64,000 nt of DNA. It comes from Aurantimonas marina (lineage in GTDB: Bacteria; Pseudomonadota; Alphaproteobacteria; Rhizobiales; Rhizobiaceae). The number at the start of each line of letters is the position of its first letter. Position 1 is the first letter of the stretch. A program made the translations under genes and the position numbers. Under the pieces are notes generated by a model, which was given only the letters and a program-made list of their open reading frames with translations, ran no database searches and had not been told where the DNA came from. Location: assembly GCF_017183135.1 (NCBI RefSeq), contig NZ_JADDXW010000018.1, forward strand, positions 1-64,000, given 5' to 3'. Shown one piece after another: positions 39,162 to 48,681 of the stretch.

Positions 39162-39321
39162 AGGATTCAGCCAGGAAGTGCCGAGGCGTCGCGATTGACC
39201 CGGAAGACGGACACTCCTCGGGGGCGAGGCGATCGTGCCGTTGCAGAAGAAGGATGCCGCGAAAATCGAGTGCAAGCCCACCGGGCGGATTCGAGACCTC
39301 GTTTCGAAGTATCTCGCATCC

Positions 39322-40077
39322 CTACCCTGGGGCGGCGAGAATCGCGATTCCCTGAACAAGATAGACCGCCCCGATTCCTAGTACGATCCCCTTGGTCCAA
39401 ACCCGATACTGCCGGTCGGTAATGCGATCGAGGATGGTGCGGGCCAGCGAGGTTCCCACGACCGCCAGGCCCGCTCCCATCAGCAGGAGCCAGGGGGAGA
39501 CAACGCCATCTCCCGCCGTTACGATAACGCCGAAATAGACCAGCTTCATGCCGTGGGCCAAGACTTGGCAGGCCGATTTGCTGGCCACGATGATGCGGCG
39601 ATCGACCGGCATACGGACGAGAAATGCATCGAGAAGCGGTCCCGACACGCCCGATACGAACTGCAGGCCCGTGCCGACAAAGCCGGCAAATTCGGCGGCG
39701 CCACGTCGCCGGGCGTGGGGGGCGTAACGCTCGGGTAGAGCGAAGGCCATGAACGGAACCAGCCCAAGGCAGATCAGCACGGTGGCGCGATCAGGCACGA
39801 GCAAGAGAAACGAGAACAGCGCCAGCGCCGCCGCCGATCCGGCGGCGAACCGCGCCACGACCCAGAAATCGATATAGCGCCACCACAGCGCCGCCCGCCA
39901 GCCATTGGCGGCCAGCTGGGTGACGCCGTGCAGGATCATCGCCGCCGGGACAGGCATCAGGAACAGGAGCCCGCCCATTAGGACCATGCCGCCGGCTATG
40001 CCGAACACCCCGCTCAGGAACGACGTGCCGAGAACCAGCAGGGCAAGCCCGATGAGGGCGAACGGTCCGCTCAGCAT
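39322..40077 (-). CDS. TauE/SafE family anion exporter
   Basis: 251-residue inner-membrane permease with about seven helices in two repeats: GTSFLSGVFGIAGGMVLMGG near residue 17 and FVGTGLQFVSGVSGPLLDAF near 130. The family exports sulfite, sulfoacetate or related organic anions. It starts 17 bases after the fumarylacetoacetase-family gene and so is probably the last gene of the tct-linked operon, where it may export a waste anion. The 160 bases between it and comEC hold no clear terminator. Confidence 0.85.
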   Translation of the reverse strand: MLSGPFALIGLALLVLGTSFLSGVFGIAGGMVLMGGLLFLMPVPAAMILHGVTQLAANGWRAALWWRYIDFWVVARFAAGSAAALALFSFLLLVPDRATVLICLGLVPFMAFALPERYAPHARRRGAAEFAGFVGTGLQFVSGVSGPLLDAFLVRMPVDRRIIVASKSACQVLAHGMKLVYFGVIVTAGDGVVSPWLLLMGAGLAVVGTSLARTILDRITDRQYRVWTKGIVLGIGAVYLVQGIAILAAPG

Positions 40078-40094
40078 CCGCTGCGCCCTCGAGC

Positions 40095-40955
40095 CTACTG
40101 GAAGCTGTTTTCGAGCGCACCGAGCCCCGTAATGCTCATGCGCACGGTGTCACCGGGTTTGAGGAATCGGGGCGGCTTGAAGCCGATCCCGACGCCGACT
40201 GGCGTACCGGTGGCGATGATGTCGCCAGGCACCAAGGTCAGACCGGCCGAAATCGTCTCGACGAGGCTCGGGATGTCGAAAATCAGGTCGCTGGTGTTCG
40301 CCTGCTGCCGGACCTCGCCGTTCACCCGCGTTTCCAGGTCGAGGTTTTCCGGGTCGACCTCGTCCGCGGTGGCGATCCAAGGCCCCATCGGGCAGAAGGT
40401 GTCGAGGGCCTTGCCGAGAAACCACTGCTTGTGCTGTTTCTGACGGTCACGCGCCGTCACGTCGTTGACGATCATATAACCCCAGATGTGGTCGTAAGCC
40501 CTGGCCTTGGGGATGTTGCGGCCGCCCTTGCCGATCACCAGGGCGAGCTCGATCTCGTAATCGACGGATTGCGTGACGTCGCCATGCAACTGCACGACAT
40601 CGCCGGTTCCTACCACGCATGAGGCGGGCTTTGTAAAGACGGCCGGAAAGTCGTCAACCTCGGCCCCCGCCACTGCACCGGCCTCGAAGCCACTCTGGGA
40701 AAATTCCTTGGCGTGGGCGTGATAATTCTTGCCGACGCAGAAAATGTTGCGGCGCGGCGCAGGGATCGGCGCTTCGATCGTCAGGCTGTCGAGCGGCATC
40801 GATTCGCCGACGGCGCGGATCTCGCCGCGCAGACGATCGTAATTCTCGATCAGTTCGACCATGTCGGAAATGGCCGGCTCGATCGCCCGCACCATCTGAT
40901 CCTCAACGACGCCGATCCGTGATTCGCCGTTCTTCGCATACCGTATGAACTTCAT
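40095..40955 (-). CDS. Fumarylacetoacetate hydrolase family protein
   Basis: 286-residue member of the FAH superfamily (acylpyruvases, 2-keto-4-pentenoate hydratases, oxaloacetate decarboxylases). The catalytic domain starts NIFCVGKNYHAHAKEF near residue 75. The metal site is Glu-x-Glu in DYEIELALVIGK with Asp in VNDVTARDRQ, and the lid residues lie in KPASCVVGTGDVV. The C-terminus has PGDIIATGTPVGVG. ATG 40955 gives the usual start. It probably cleaves or hydrates a diketo or 2-oxo acid made by the neighbouring enzymes. Confidence 0.93.
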   Translation of the reverse strand: MKFIRYAKNGESRIGVVEDQMVRAIEPAISDMVELIENYDRLRGEIRAVGESMPLDSLTIEAPIPAPRRNIFCVGKNYHAHAKEFSQSGFEAGAVAGAEVDDFPAVFTKPASCVVGTGDVVQLHGDVTQSVDYEIELALVIGKGGRNIPKARAYDHIWGYMIVNDVTARDRQKQHKQWFLGKALDTFCPMGPWIATADEVDPENLDLETRVNGEVRQQANTSDLIFDIPSLVETISAGLTLVPGDIIATGTPVGVGIGFKPPRFLKPGDTVRMSITGLGALENSFQ

Positions 40956-41002
40956 CCTGCCGGGCTTCCTCTCCAGTCCAGTGTCTGCTTTTCGCCGGCA
41001 AT

Positions 41003-41929
41003 TCAGCCGTGATAGTCCGATGCCGGCCGGGTGAAGAAGCCATGCAGGATCTGATAGGCCATCAGGAAGTTCTTCTGGGTGAAGGACGCATGCGAGATGC
41101 CCTTCATCACCGCGAACTCCTTGTCGGCGTTCGGCAGCCGCTTGAAGAAGGCGAGCAGGTCGTCGATGCCGGCAATGCCGTCGAACTCGCCGCGCATGAC
41201 GATCGTCGCCGCCTCCAGCTTTTCCGGATCGACCAGCGGCAGCCGGGTGCACATGTCGATATAGGTGCCGTTCGGCATGGAATCGTCGAGCGCCAGCACC
41301 TGATCGATGAAGGGCTGGGCGAAACTGTCATGGACGGTGCCGGGGTGGTCGCGCGTGAAGATCGACCACATGAAATCCTGGTTGACCGGACGGCGGACGG
41401 TTCCGCGCCAATCGTCGATCTTCTTGCGCCGCTGCTCCAGCGTCGGGCTGCCCTCGCCGGTCCAGACCATCGCGTCGAGCGCCAGGCGGCTGACACGGTC
41501 GGGATGGCGTTCGGCGAACGTCGCGGCGCGGAGCGCGCCGGAGGAAATGCCATAGGCAAAGAGCGGTCCGCTCTCGCCGCGCTCGATGATGAAATCGGAG
41601 ACCGCTTTGGCGTCGTCGGCGCCGTCGGCGATCGTCGCCAGCACATCCTCGCCCTTGTAGGAGCGGCCATAGCCGCGGCAGTCAAAGCACCAGGTGTTGA
41701 AGCCGCGACTGGCGAACCAGTCCATGACCGAGGCTTCCGGCATGCCGTCGACCTGCAGGTCGAAGGTGGGCTGGCTGGCCATGGACGATCCATGCACGAA
41801 CAGGATGGTGCCGCGGACGGGGCCCTCGGCCACGCTTGGCTTCTCCCAGATGAAAACCTCCTGGCCGTTCGATGTCGTGCGGTGTTCCTTGCCTTCGGTC
41901 TTCGTCGTCGCGCGAATGTCGTCCTGCAT
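41003..41929 (-). CDS. Alpha/beta hydrolase
   Basis: 308-residue serine hydrolase. The oxyanion region is ILFVHGSSMASQ, the nucleophile elbow is YGISSGALRAA (Gly-x-Ser-x-Gly), the acid is probably Asp in MRGEFDGIAG and the base His in MKGISHASFTQ. There is no signal peptide, so it is cytosolic. Esterase, lactonase or C-C hydrolase activity are all possible. ATG 41929 has CAGGA upstream; longer in-frame readings run into the neighbouring gene. It lies between two other catabolic enzymes with gaps of 35 and 47 bases. Confidence 0.9.
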   Translation of the reverse strand: MQDDIRATTKTEGKEHRTTSNGQEVFIWEKPSVAEGPVRGTILFVHGSSMASQPTFDLQVDGMPEASVMDWFASRGFNTWCFDCRGYGRSYKGEDVLATIADGADDAKAVSDFIIERGESGPLFAYGISSGALRAATFAERHPDRVSRLALDAMVWTGEGSPTLEQRRKKIDDWRGTVRRPVNQDFMWSIFTRDHPGTVHDSFAQPFIDQVLALDDSMPNGTYIDMCTRLPLVDPEKLEAATIVMRGEFDGIAGIDDLLAFFKRLPNADKEFAVMKGISHASFTQKNFLMAYQILHGFFTRPASDYHG

Positions 41930-41964
41930 GTTTTGGTCCTGATTGTTGGCGATGATGGGATGAG

Positions 41965-42948
<984 letters not shown>

Positions 42949-42975
42949 GTCGCCTCCGATCCTTCGTTCAAGACC

Positions 42976-44256
42976 TCACGCCCCCTCGAACTCCAAAATG
43001 TGCAGGCCACGATTGCGGTCGAGCAGGTAGATGATCCCGTCGTCGCCGACCGCGACGTCGTTCGACTGCGGGCTCGGCTCGTCACCGAGCGGTTCGGGGA
43101 TGAAGAAGCCGACCTCTTCCGGTAGGGTAGGGTCCTTGGCGTCGATGATGCGCAGGCCGCCGGAAAACCACGTGGCGTAGATCAGGGTCGTATCGAGCCG
43201 CTCGTGGAACTGGTGTGCACCGAATCGGCCGGGTGCCTGGCTGTAAGGTGAGGCGTGCTCGCCCAGACTGAAGATCGACAGCGGCTTGAGATCGCCCAGG
43301 TCGCTCGCGTCGAACAGCCAGAGGAACCCGTGCAGCCGGCCGTGCAAATGGTCGTGCTCCTCGTCGATCGCCGCGGCGATGCGCCGGCCGCCGATCGGAT
43401 TCTCGAACGGCATGACGGTATGGGTCGGCTCCGGAATCGCCGGATGGTAGTCATAGGCCCCGATGGTTCTGAGATTCGTGATCTCGGTCGCGTCGATGAC
43501 CCGGATCCCGGCGTTCCAGACCGCCGCCCACAGCTCGTCGCCGCAGCGCATGGCGTGGTGGAGGCGGTTCTTGAGGCCCTGCCAATGGGGTTTCTCCCCG
43601 CCGGCTACGTGCTGGCCAGGCAGCGCCCAGCGCGAGACCTCGCGCGGCCGGGCGGGCTCGGCCAGGTCGTAGACAACCAGGATGTTGCCGACGTAGCCCT
43701 CCATCTCTGTCGAGATGTAGGCGTAACGCGCGTCGGCATCGAAACGATGGACGCCGACGCCATGGGTGCGTTCGTAGGCGAGCAGGGACGGCTTGGTCCG
43801 GTCGGAAATGTCCCAGATCTTGAAGCCGCCCTCGTCATAGCTTTCATTCGCGGCCTTGCGCAGTCGCGGCATGTCGCCAGGCGTGACGCCGACCCTTGCC
43901 GCCACCTCCGCCTCGCCCGGATCGCGGCCGAGTTCGTCGCGCAGCGCCGCTTCGGTGGCGGCAATGCCCTTGGCGCGGCGTTTGAAGTGGCGGTCGTTCT
44001 GTTCGACATTGGTGATCATCAGGTCGCCGACGACACGCAGCTTGTGGGTGTGCGAGGCGTCCGTCTCCAGCCGGATGTCCGCCACGACCTTCGGATTTCT
44101 GCGGTCCGAGACGTCGACGATCGTGGTGCCGTAGGGCGGCTTCATGTGCCCGATGAAGACATGATCGCCATCGACCACCACCTGGCCGCCGCCGGCGATG
44201 TCGAGCATCGCGATCTGACGCACCCGGTGCGAAAGCGGCTGATCCGCGGGGCTCAT
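42976..44256 (-). CDS. LVIVD-repeat beta-propeller protein with sigma-like insert
   Basis: 426-residue protein with repeated TTIVDVSDRRNPKVVADIRL, FKIWDISDRTKPSLLAYERT, LVVYDLAEPARPREVSRWAL and LRIIDAKDPTLPEEVGFFIP units, the LVIVD pattern of a beta-propeller. Metal-like His/Asp/Glu residues are many (DEEHDHLHGRLHGF). No signal peptide is seen, so it is probably cytosolic. Residues 90-142 form a charged helical insert, of which 104-133 resembles sigma-70 region 3 (LRDELGRDPGEAEVAARVGV). ATG 44256 overlaps the tctA stop (ATGA). Such proteins may act as a lactonase-like enzyme or binding protein; function is unknown. Confidence 0.8.
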   Translation of the reverse strand: MSPADQPLSHRVRQIAMLDIAGGGQVVVDGDHVFIGHMKPPYGTTIVDVSDRRNPKVVADIRLETDASHTHKLRVVGDLMITNVEQNDRHFKRRAKGIAATEAALRDELGRDPGEAEVAARVGVTPGDMPRLRKAANESYDEGGFKIWDISDRTKPSLLAYERTHGVGVHRFDADARYAYISTEMEGYVGNILVVYDLAEPARPREVSRWALPGQHVAGGEKPHWQGLKNRLHHAMRCGDELWAAVWNAGIRVIDATEITNLRTIGAYDYHPAIPEPTHTVMPFENPIGGRRIAAAIDEEHDHLHGRLHGFLWLFDASDLGDLKPLSIFSLGEHASPYSQAPGRFGAHQFHERLDTTLIYATWFSGGLRIIDAKDPTLPEEVGFFIPEPLGDEPSPQSNDVAVGDDGIIYLLDRNRGLHILEFEGA

Positions 44257-45788
44257 CGACCGGCTCCCGTCGATGGTCCCGCCGCCTTGGCCCGCCGGTC
44301 GCGCCACCGCGTCGTCACGAACGGCAGCACGAGGCTCAGAACCAGCAGCACCCAGAGGATATTGCCGATCGTGGAGGAGAACATCACCATCGGGTCGTTT
44401 CCGGAAATTCGCATGGCGAGGATGAAGGAGCGCTCGATCAGCGGCCCGAGGATGACGCCGATCAAAATGGCGGCGACGTGGTAGCCGGTCTTGCGCGCCA
44501 CGTAGCCGATGATACCGAAGGCGAAGGCGATCCCCATGTCGAACAAAAACCCACGCGGGACAAAGGCGCCGACCAACGTGAACGCAACGATCATCGGCGC
44601 GAGATACATCGTCGAGACGACGGTGATCCGCGACATGTAGCGAACCATCGGGACGATGGTGAGGAACATGAAGACGTAGGACACCGCCATCGCCGTGATG
44701 ACGCCATAGGCCAGTTCCGGGGCCTCGACGAAGAGCCGAGGGCCGAACGGAAAGCCGTGGAACTGCAGCACGACCATCATCACCGCCGCCGTGCTGCCGC
44801 CCGGCACGCCGATGGCGAGCAGCGGCACCAGCGTTCCGGTGGTCACGCCGTTATTGGCGGCCTCGGGCGCTGCGACGCCGTCCGAAAAGCCGGTGCCGAA
44901 CCGTTCCGGCGTTTTGGAGAACAGCCGGGCCTGCTGGTAGGCGACAAAGGCCGCGATCGAGGCGCCGGCACCCGGCAGCACGCCGATCACCAGCCCGAGC
45001 AGGCTGGCCCAGCTGATCAACCACCATTTGCGGAAGGCCTGCAGGGTCTCGCTGAGGCTGTTCGCCCAGGTGGTGGTAGGCACGGAGATCGTGCCCTTGG
45101 TGTCGACGAGCCATTTCTGCTCGAGCATGACAAGGGCTTCGGAGATGGCGAAGAGGCCGATCAAGGCGGGCACCAGTGGCACGCCGTCGAAGAGTTCCAG
45201 GAAGCCGAAGGTGCCGCGCGGCGTCGCGTAGATGTGGTCCGCCCCCATCGCCCCGAGCATCAATCCGAAAGCGCCAGCGATCAGGCCCTTCAACATGTCC
45301 TGGGCAGCGATGGAGGCGATCAGCGCGAGGCCGAACAGCATGATCACGACCATCTCGACGCTGTGGACGTAGTAACCGACGCGCGACAGCGCCGGCAGCG
45401 CGAACAGCGTCACGATCGAACTGATCAGTCCGCCCATCACCGACGCCACAAAACAGACCGCAAGCGCCTTGCTGGCCTGGCCGTTCTTGGTCATCTGATA
45501 GCCGTCGAGCGTCGTCGCGGCCGCACCGCCTGTGCCGGGAATGTTGAGCAGGATCGCCGGTATTCCGCCTCCGAGATGCGAGGCGCTGTAGAGCGCAACC
45601 ATGAACACTAGCGCCACTTCCACATCGAGGGCGAGTGTCAGCGGCAACAGGATGATGATCGTGTTGTGGGCGGCGAAACCGGGAATCGCGCCCATGACGA
45701 TGCCGATTAGCACGGCTGGGATGATCACCCACCAGAGGCTGAAGGAATGCAGGAACAGGCCCGTGATGAAGGCGGCGTCGAATTCCAT
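44253..45788 (-). CDS. tctA: Tripartite tricarboxylate transporter permease TctA
   Basis: 511-residue large permease of a TTT transporter with 11-12 helices. Diagnostic are MGAIPGFAAHNTIIILLPLT, the GGGIPAILLNIPGTGGAAAT motif near residues 73-92 and its repeat GVLPGAGASIAAFVAYQQAR near 260. It couples substrate delivered by TctC to a cation gradient. ATG 45788 overlaps the tctB stop by one base (TGATG), so the longer upstream reading is rejected. Confidence 0.95.
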   Translation of the reverse strand: MEFDAAFITGLFLHSFSLWWVIIPAVLIGIVMGAIPGFAAHNTIIILLPLTLALDVEVALVFMVALYSASHLGGGIPAILLNIPGTGGAAATTLDGYQMTKNGQASKALAVCFVASVMGGLISSIVTLFALPALSRVGYYVHSVEMVVIMLFGLALIASIAAQDMLKGLIAGAFGLMLGAMGADHIYATPRGTFGFLELFDGVPLVPALIGLFAISEALVMLEQKWLVDTKGTISVPTTTWANSLSETLQAFRKWWLISWASLLGLVIGVLPGAGASIAAFVAYQQARLFSKTPERFGTGFSDGVAAPEAANNGVTTGTLVPLLAIGVPGGSTAAVMMVVLQFHGFPFGPRLFVEAPELAYGVITAMAVSYVFMFLTIVPMVRYMSRITVVSTMYLAPMIVAFTLVGAFVPRGFLFDMGIAFAFGIIGYVARKTGYHVAAILIGVILGPLIERSFILAMRISGNDPMVMFSSTIGNILWVLLVLSLVLPFVTTRWRDRRAKAAGPSTGAGR

Positions 45789-46282
45789 CAGAAGATGGCC
45801 CCCATGAGCTGCTCGAACGGACCCTTGGGAAACCGGGTGTTCAAGAGAACGATGAAGAAGAACCAACCGCCGAGGGCGGCAAGCCCGGCCGTCAGCAAGG
45901 CGCGCCCGACCGGGCGCGCGCCGGCGACGTGAAACGAGAGCGCCAGAAAGGCAAATGTGGTGAGGGTGAAGCCGAGATAGGGCACCGCGAAAATATACGC
46001 GACGATCAGTGCGACGAAGATCGCCCGACTGGCGCGCGAGGCCGGCGCCCCGAAGAAATCGCCGAAGCCCATCGAATACCGGCCGCGGCGAAGGCCGATC
46101 GCGACTCTGGCCAGATAGATCAGGACGAGCAGCAGCATCAGCGCGGCGAGGATCATCCCGCTCATCTGCGCTTGCCAGGGAAAGTTCCGGACGGACAGCA
46201 CGTAATAGATGGCGTAGGCGCCCGCCGCGACGGGGATAATGAGATCAGCCCCGACCGGTTTCCTGGTTTCGCGATCCAACAT
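45788..46282 (-). CDS. tctB: Tripartite tricarboxylate transporter small permease TctB
   Basis: 164-residue protein with four transmembrane helices, the DUF1468/TctB small subunit. Family-like features are DLIIPVAAGAYAIYYVLSVR near the start and FVALIVAYIFAVPYLGF then ALLTAGLAALGGWFFFIVLL. It is poorly conserved in sequence, as usual, and is identified mainly by topology and place between tctC and tctA. Confidence 0.88.
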   Translation of the reverse strand: MLDRETRKPVGADLIIPVAAGAYAIYYVLSVRNFPWQAQMSGMILAALMLLLVLIYLARVAIGLRRGRYSMGFGDFFGAPASRASRAIFVALIVAYIFAVPYLGFTLTTFAFLALSFHVAGARPVGRALLTAGLAALGGWFFFIVLLNTRFPKGPFEQLMGAIF

Positions 46283-46312
46283 CGGCGAGATCCTGCTTGC
46301 GAACGGATGGGA

Positions 46313-46362
46313 GACGGGGGGCCGCGTGGCCGCCCCGTCAGGGAAAGCCTCCTTGCCGGAGG
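46313..46362 (-). promoter_or_regulatory. Two hairpins in the tctC-tctB gap
   Basis: Within the 85-base gap there are two inverted repeats: GACGGGG/CCCCGTC at 46313-46339 with an inner GGCC/GGCC pairing, and CCTCC/GGAGG at 46348-46362. No T-run follows. Such hairpins commonly protect the binding-protein mRNA or attenuate transcription so that TctC is made in excess over the permease. Confidence 0.55.
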
Positions 46363-46367
46363 TTGGT

Positions 46368-47375
46368 TTAATTGCCCGTCAAGAGGTCGCGGTAACGCTC
46401 GGCGAGTTCGCGCGTTTTCGCGGCCTCCGCCATCGCTGTTTCCTGGTCACCCGGCGTGATGAACTCGGGCGGGACGCCGGCCGCCTTCACCGCCTCAACA
46501 TAGGCAGGATCCGCCATGGTCTGGTCGATGGTGGACTTCAGCAACTCGACCCGCTCGGGATATTGCTCGACCGCCGCGGCGTGGACCGCCCAGGCGCGCG
46601 AACTGAACAGTTCCGGCAGATCGGTTCCAAGCGCCCCGTTCACTGTTGGCGCATTGCCGGTCACCTTGGGAACGGTGTTCTCATTGGCGAAGATGCCGAG
46701 CACGCGGGCTTGGTCGCCGAGCGCGATCGGGTTAGCCAGCGGCAGGGCGGAGGCGTCGACTTCGCCGGTGATGGCCGCCATCGCCGTCGGGTTGCCGCCG
46801 CCGAACGGGATCAGGTTGAACTGGGCGCCGGTCGCCTCGCCGAGCGCCAGCATGCCGATCGAGGCGGGATGTGGCAGACGGCTGACGGAAATGCTCACCG
46901 GCCGCTTCTTGCCTTCCTCGACAAGCTGCTCAAGTGATTCGAACGGCGAGTCCGGACCAACCCAAACTGCCATTGGTTCGGTGCTGGTACGCCGGATGTA
47001 GACCAGATCCTTGCCGATATCGATGCCGACATTCTGCAGCGTTAACATTATGACCTCGGGACCGAGGTTCGAGAACAAGAGATTGTAGGCGTTCGGCTCC
47101 TTCTGCATGAAGAATTCGTAGCCGACCTGCCCCGCGGCGCCAGGGTAGTAGCCGAACTCGAAGTTGGTTTTCAGATATTTGTTCCAGACTTGGACGAATG
47201 CGCGGGAATCGCGATCGGCGCCGCCGCCTTCTCCGGTCGGGATGGTAATTTCCATGTTGCCGGCGGGAAATTCCTGAGCAAAGGCCGAGCGGCCCAGACC
47301 GAGCGACAGCGCGGCGGCGCCGGCTGCCGTACTGGCAAGAAACTTGCGGCGAGATGGGTTTGTGGTGAATTTCAT
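46368..47375 (-). CDS. tctC: TTT transporter periplasmic binding protein TctC
   Basis: 335-residue solute-binding protein (Bug/TctC fold). The N-terminus has a Tat signal, SRRKFLASTAAGAAALSLGL, with cleavage likely after AFA. Mature features are the GEGGGADRDSRAFVQVWNKYL, then YPGAAGQVGYEFF, and VSRLPHPASIGMLALGEATG stretches. Unlike typical Bug proteins that bind dicarboxylates via a PGG-rich loop, the loop here is PTGEGGGADRDS, so the ligand is unclear. ATG 47375 with GGGAGG upstream. It is the first gene of the catabolic operon. Confidence 0.92.
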   Translation of the reverse strand: MKFTTNPSRRKFLASTAAGAAALSLGLGRSAFAQEFPAGNMEITIPTGEGGGADRDSRAFVQVWNKYLKTNFEFGYYPGAAGQVGYEFFMQKEPNAYNLLFSNLGPEVIMLTLQNVGIDIGKDLVYIRRTSTEPMAVWVGPDSPFESLEQLVEEGKKRPVSISVSRLPHPASIGMLALGEATGAQFNLIPFGGGNPTAMAAITGEVDASALPLANPIALGDQARVLGIFANENTVPKVTGNAPTVNGALGTDLPELFSSRAWAVHAAAVEQYPERVELLKSTIDQTMADPAYVEAVKAAGVPPEFITPGDQETAMAEAAKTRELAERYRDLLTGN

Positions 47376-47435
47376 CGTGTAACCTCCCTGGTAAACGCGG
47401 TATGTCGCGTCGTTTCCGTTTCTGTCCAAGGCCTT

Positions 47436-47491
47436 ATTGGTTGACCTTTATGGCAATTTGGTATATTCTTGGTTTGGTAATGTCAACCAAT
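47436..47491. promoter_or_regulatory. Divergent tctC/gntR promoters with long inverted repeat
   Basis: ATTGGTTGAC at 47436-47445 and its exact complement GTCAACCAAT at 47482-47491 flank a 36-base AT-rich spacer. The plus-strand arm holds TTGACC, 17 bases before TATTCT (47464-47469); the minus-strand arm holds TTGACA, 16 bases before TATACC (47465-47460). Both -35 elements thus sit in the repeat arms. A regulator bound at both arms would control both genes at once. Confidence 0.65.
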
Positions 47492-48254
47492 GAAAGACGC
47501 AATGCAAGGTTTCGATCCCAAGCGAGGCTCCGCCGATCTGGCGCTGGACGAACTCCGGCGGCTTTTGCGCGACGACGGCCTGGCTCCCGGAGTCAGGCTG
47601 CCGACCGAACGGGCGCTCGCGGATCGGCTGGGGATCAATCGGGCGACCTTGCGCAAGGCCTTGGCGCGCCTCGAGATGGAAGGGGCGATCGTTAGACATG
47701 TCGGACGCGGCACTTTCGTCAGCGCGCCGCCGGAGGCATCGAAAGCGACCGGCGAAAACGCTTCGCCGATCGAACTCATGGAGGCCCGTCTGGTCCTGGA
47801 GCCCGCCATCGCGCGCGAAGCGGCCTTGCGGGCGCGCAAGGAGGATCTAGAGCGGCTCGAGATGTGCCTCATCCGCTCCGAGACGAGCGATGAATTCGAG
47901 GCCTTCGAGGAATGGGACATCGCCTTCCACCGTGCCTTGGCCGACGCCACCCAGAACGCGGTCTTCACGATGGTGATGGAGATGATGCGGACCATGCGCA
48001 GCACGGCGGAATGGGACCGGTTGAAGCGGGCGTCGTTCAACCCAGCTCTGCGGGACCGCTATCGCATCGAGCACCGGGCTATTTTCATGGCGCTCGAGTC
48101 TCGCGATCCGGCCGCCGCGGCGACGGCGACGGTCCAGCACATGCAGACCGTCTACTCGGCGATTTCCGGTCAGAAATGGGAGCGCGGGGATGTGCCCTCG
48201 GCGCCGCGAAGCTCGGCGGCCGGGTACATGCTGAAGCCTGCCCCGCTGCCCTAG
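47490..48254 (+). CDS. FadR/GntR-family regulator (FCD domain)
   Basis: 254-residue regulator. The winged helix is at about residues 10-75 (GLAPGVRLPTERALADRLGI, then RATLRKALARLEMEGAIVRH). The helical FCD ligand domain runs from about 90 to 225, with LMEARLVLEPAIAREAALRA and the metal/ligand His and Asp in EWDIAFHRALADAT and HRAIFMALESRD. No clear Shine-Dalgarno precedes ATG 47490; an alternative ATG lies at 47502. It is divergent from tctC and most likely controls the tct operon and itself. The ligand is presumably the transported acid or a breakdown product. Confidence 0.9.
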   Translation: MKDAMQGFDPKRGSADLALDELRRLLRDDGLAPGVRLPTERALADRLGINRATLRKALARLEMEGAIVRHVGRGTFVSAPPEASKATGENASPIELMEARLVLEPAIAREAALRARKEDLERLEMCLIRSETSDEFEAFEEWDIAFHRALADATQNAVFTMVMEMMRTMRSTAEWDRLKRASFNPALRDRYRIEHRAIFMALESRDPAAAATATVQHMQTVYSAISGQKWERGDVPSAPRSSAAGYMLKPAPLP

Positions 48255-48471
48255 GCCTGCGGGAGTGTTCTTCAGGGTGTGGCAATCCTCATCCGCTTAA
48301 CTGTGGAATTCTCAACGAGATGCGGTCGCACGCCTGTCGACGGAGAGAGTTCGGACGAGAGAAAAGCTCGCGGGATTGTACCGCCGCATGGATCCCCGAA
48401 GCTGGTTCGACATATCCTGGGCGCTGGCGCGGGCATGGAACCCTCGCGCGATCTCATGGTGATCGGAGGGG

Positions 48472-48681
48472 ATGCCGATCGCCAATCTGCTCGTCCGCGC
48501 CGCCGAAGTCCAGCTGAAGGAGCGGCGCCGGCTGGTGCTGATCGCCCGCGAATCGCCGCTGCATCTCGGCCATTTGCGGGCCATATGCGCGGTGACAGAG
48601 ATGGGCACCATCGTTGCCGCCCCCGGCCTTCTATCTGAAGCCGGCGACTCGGACGAGATCACCGCCCAGATCGCCCGGTGA
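48472..48681 (+). pseudogene. ubiX-like flavin prenyltransferase fragment
   Basis: 69 codons matching the C-terminal half of UbiX/PadB-type flavin prenyltransferases: NLLVRAAEVQLKERRRLVLI, then ARESPLHLGHLRAICAVTEM. In the same frame, a stop three codons before ATG 48472 separates it from FDISWALARAW, which may be decayed sequence from the preceding stretch of the domain. The N-terminal flavin-binding part and the usual C-terminal VGRVLDLF are absent. It cannot be functional. UbiX supplies prenyl-FMN to UbiD-type decarboxylases, so an aromatic-acid decarboxylase system may once have adjoined this cluster. Confidence 0.75.

Noticed and set aside
44478-45611. Plus-strand ORF of 377 codons opposite tctA
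   Set aside because: The predicted product is extremely rich in His, Asp, Arg and Gln, the usual appearance of antisense to hydrophobic membrane-protein codons.
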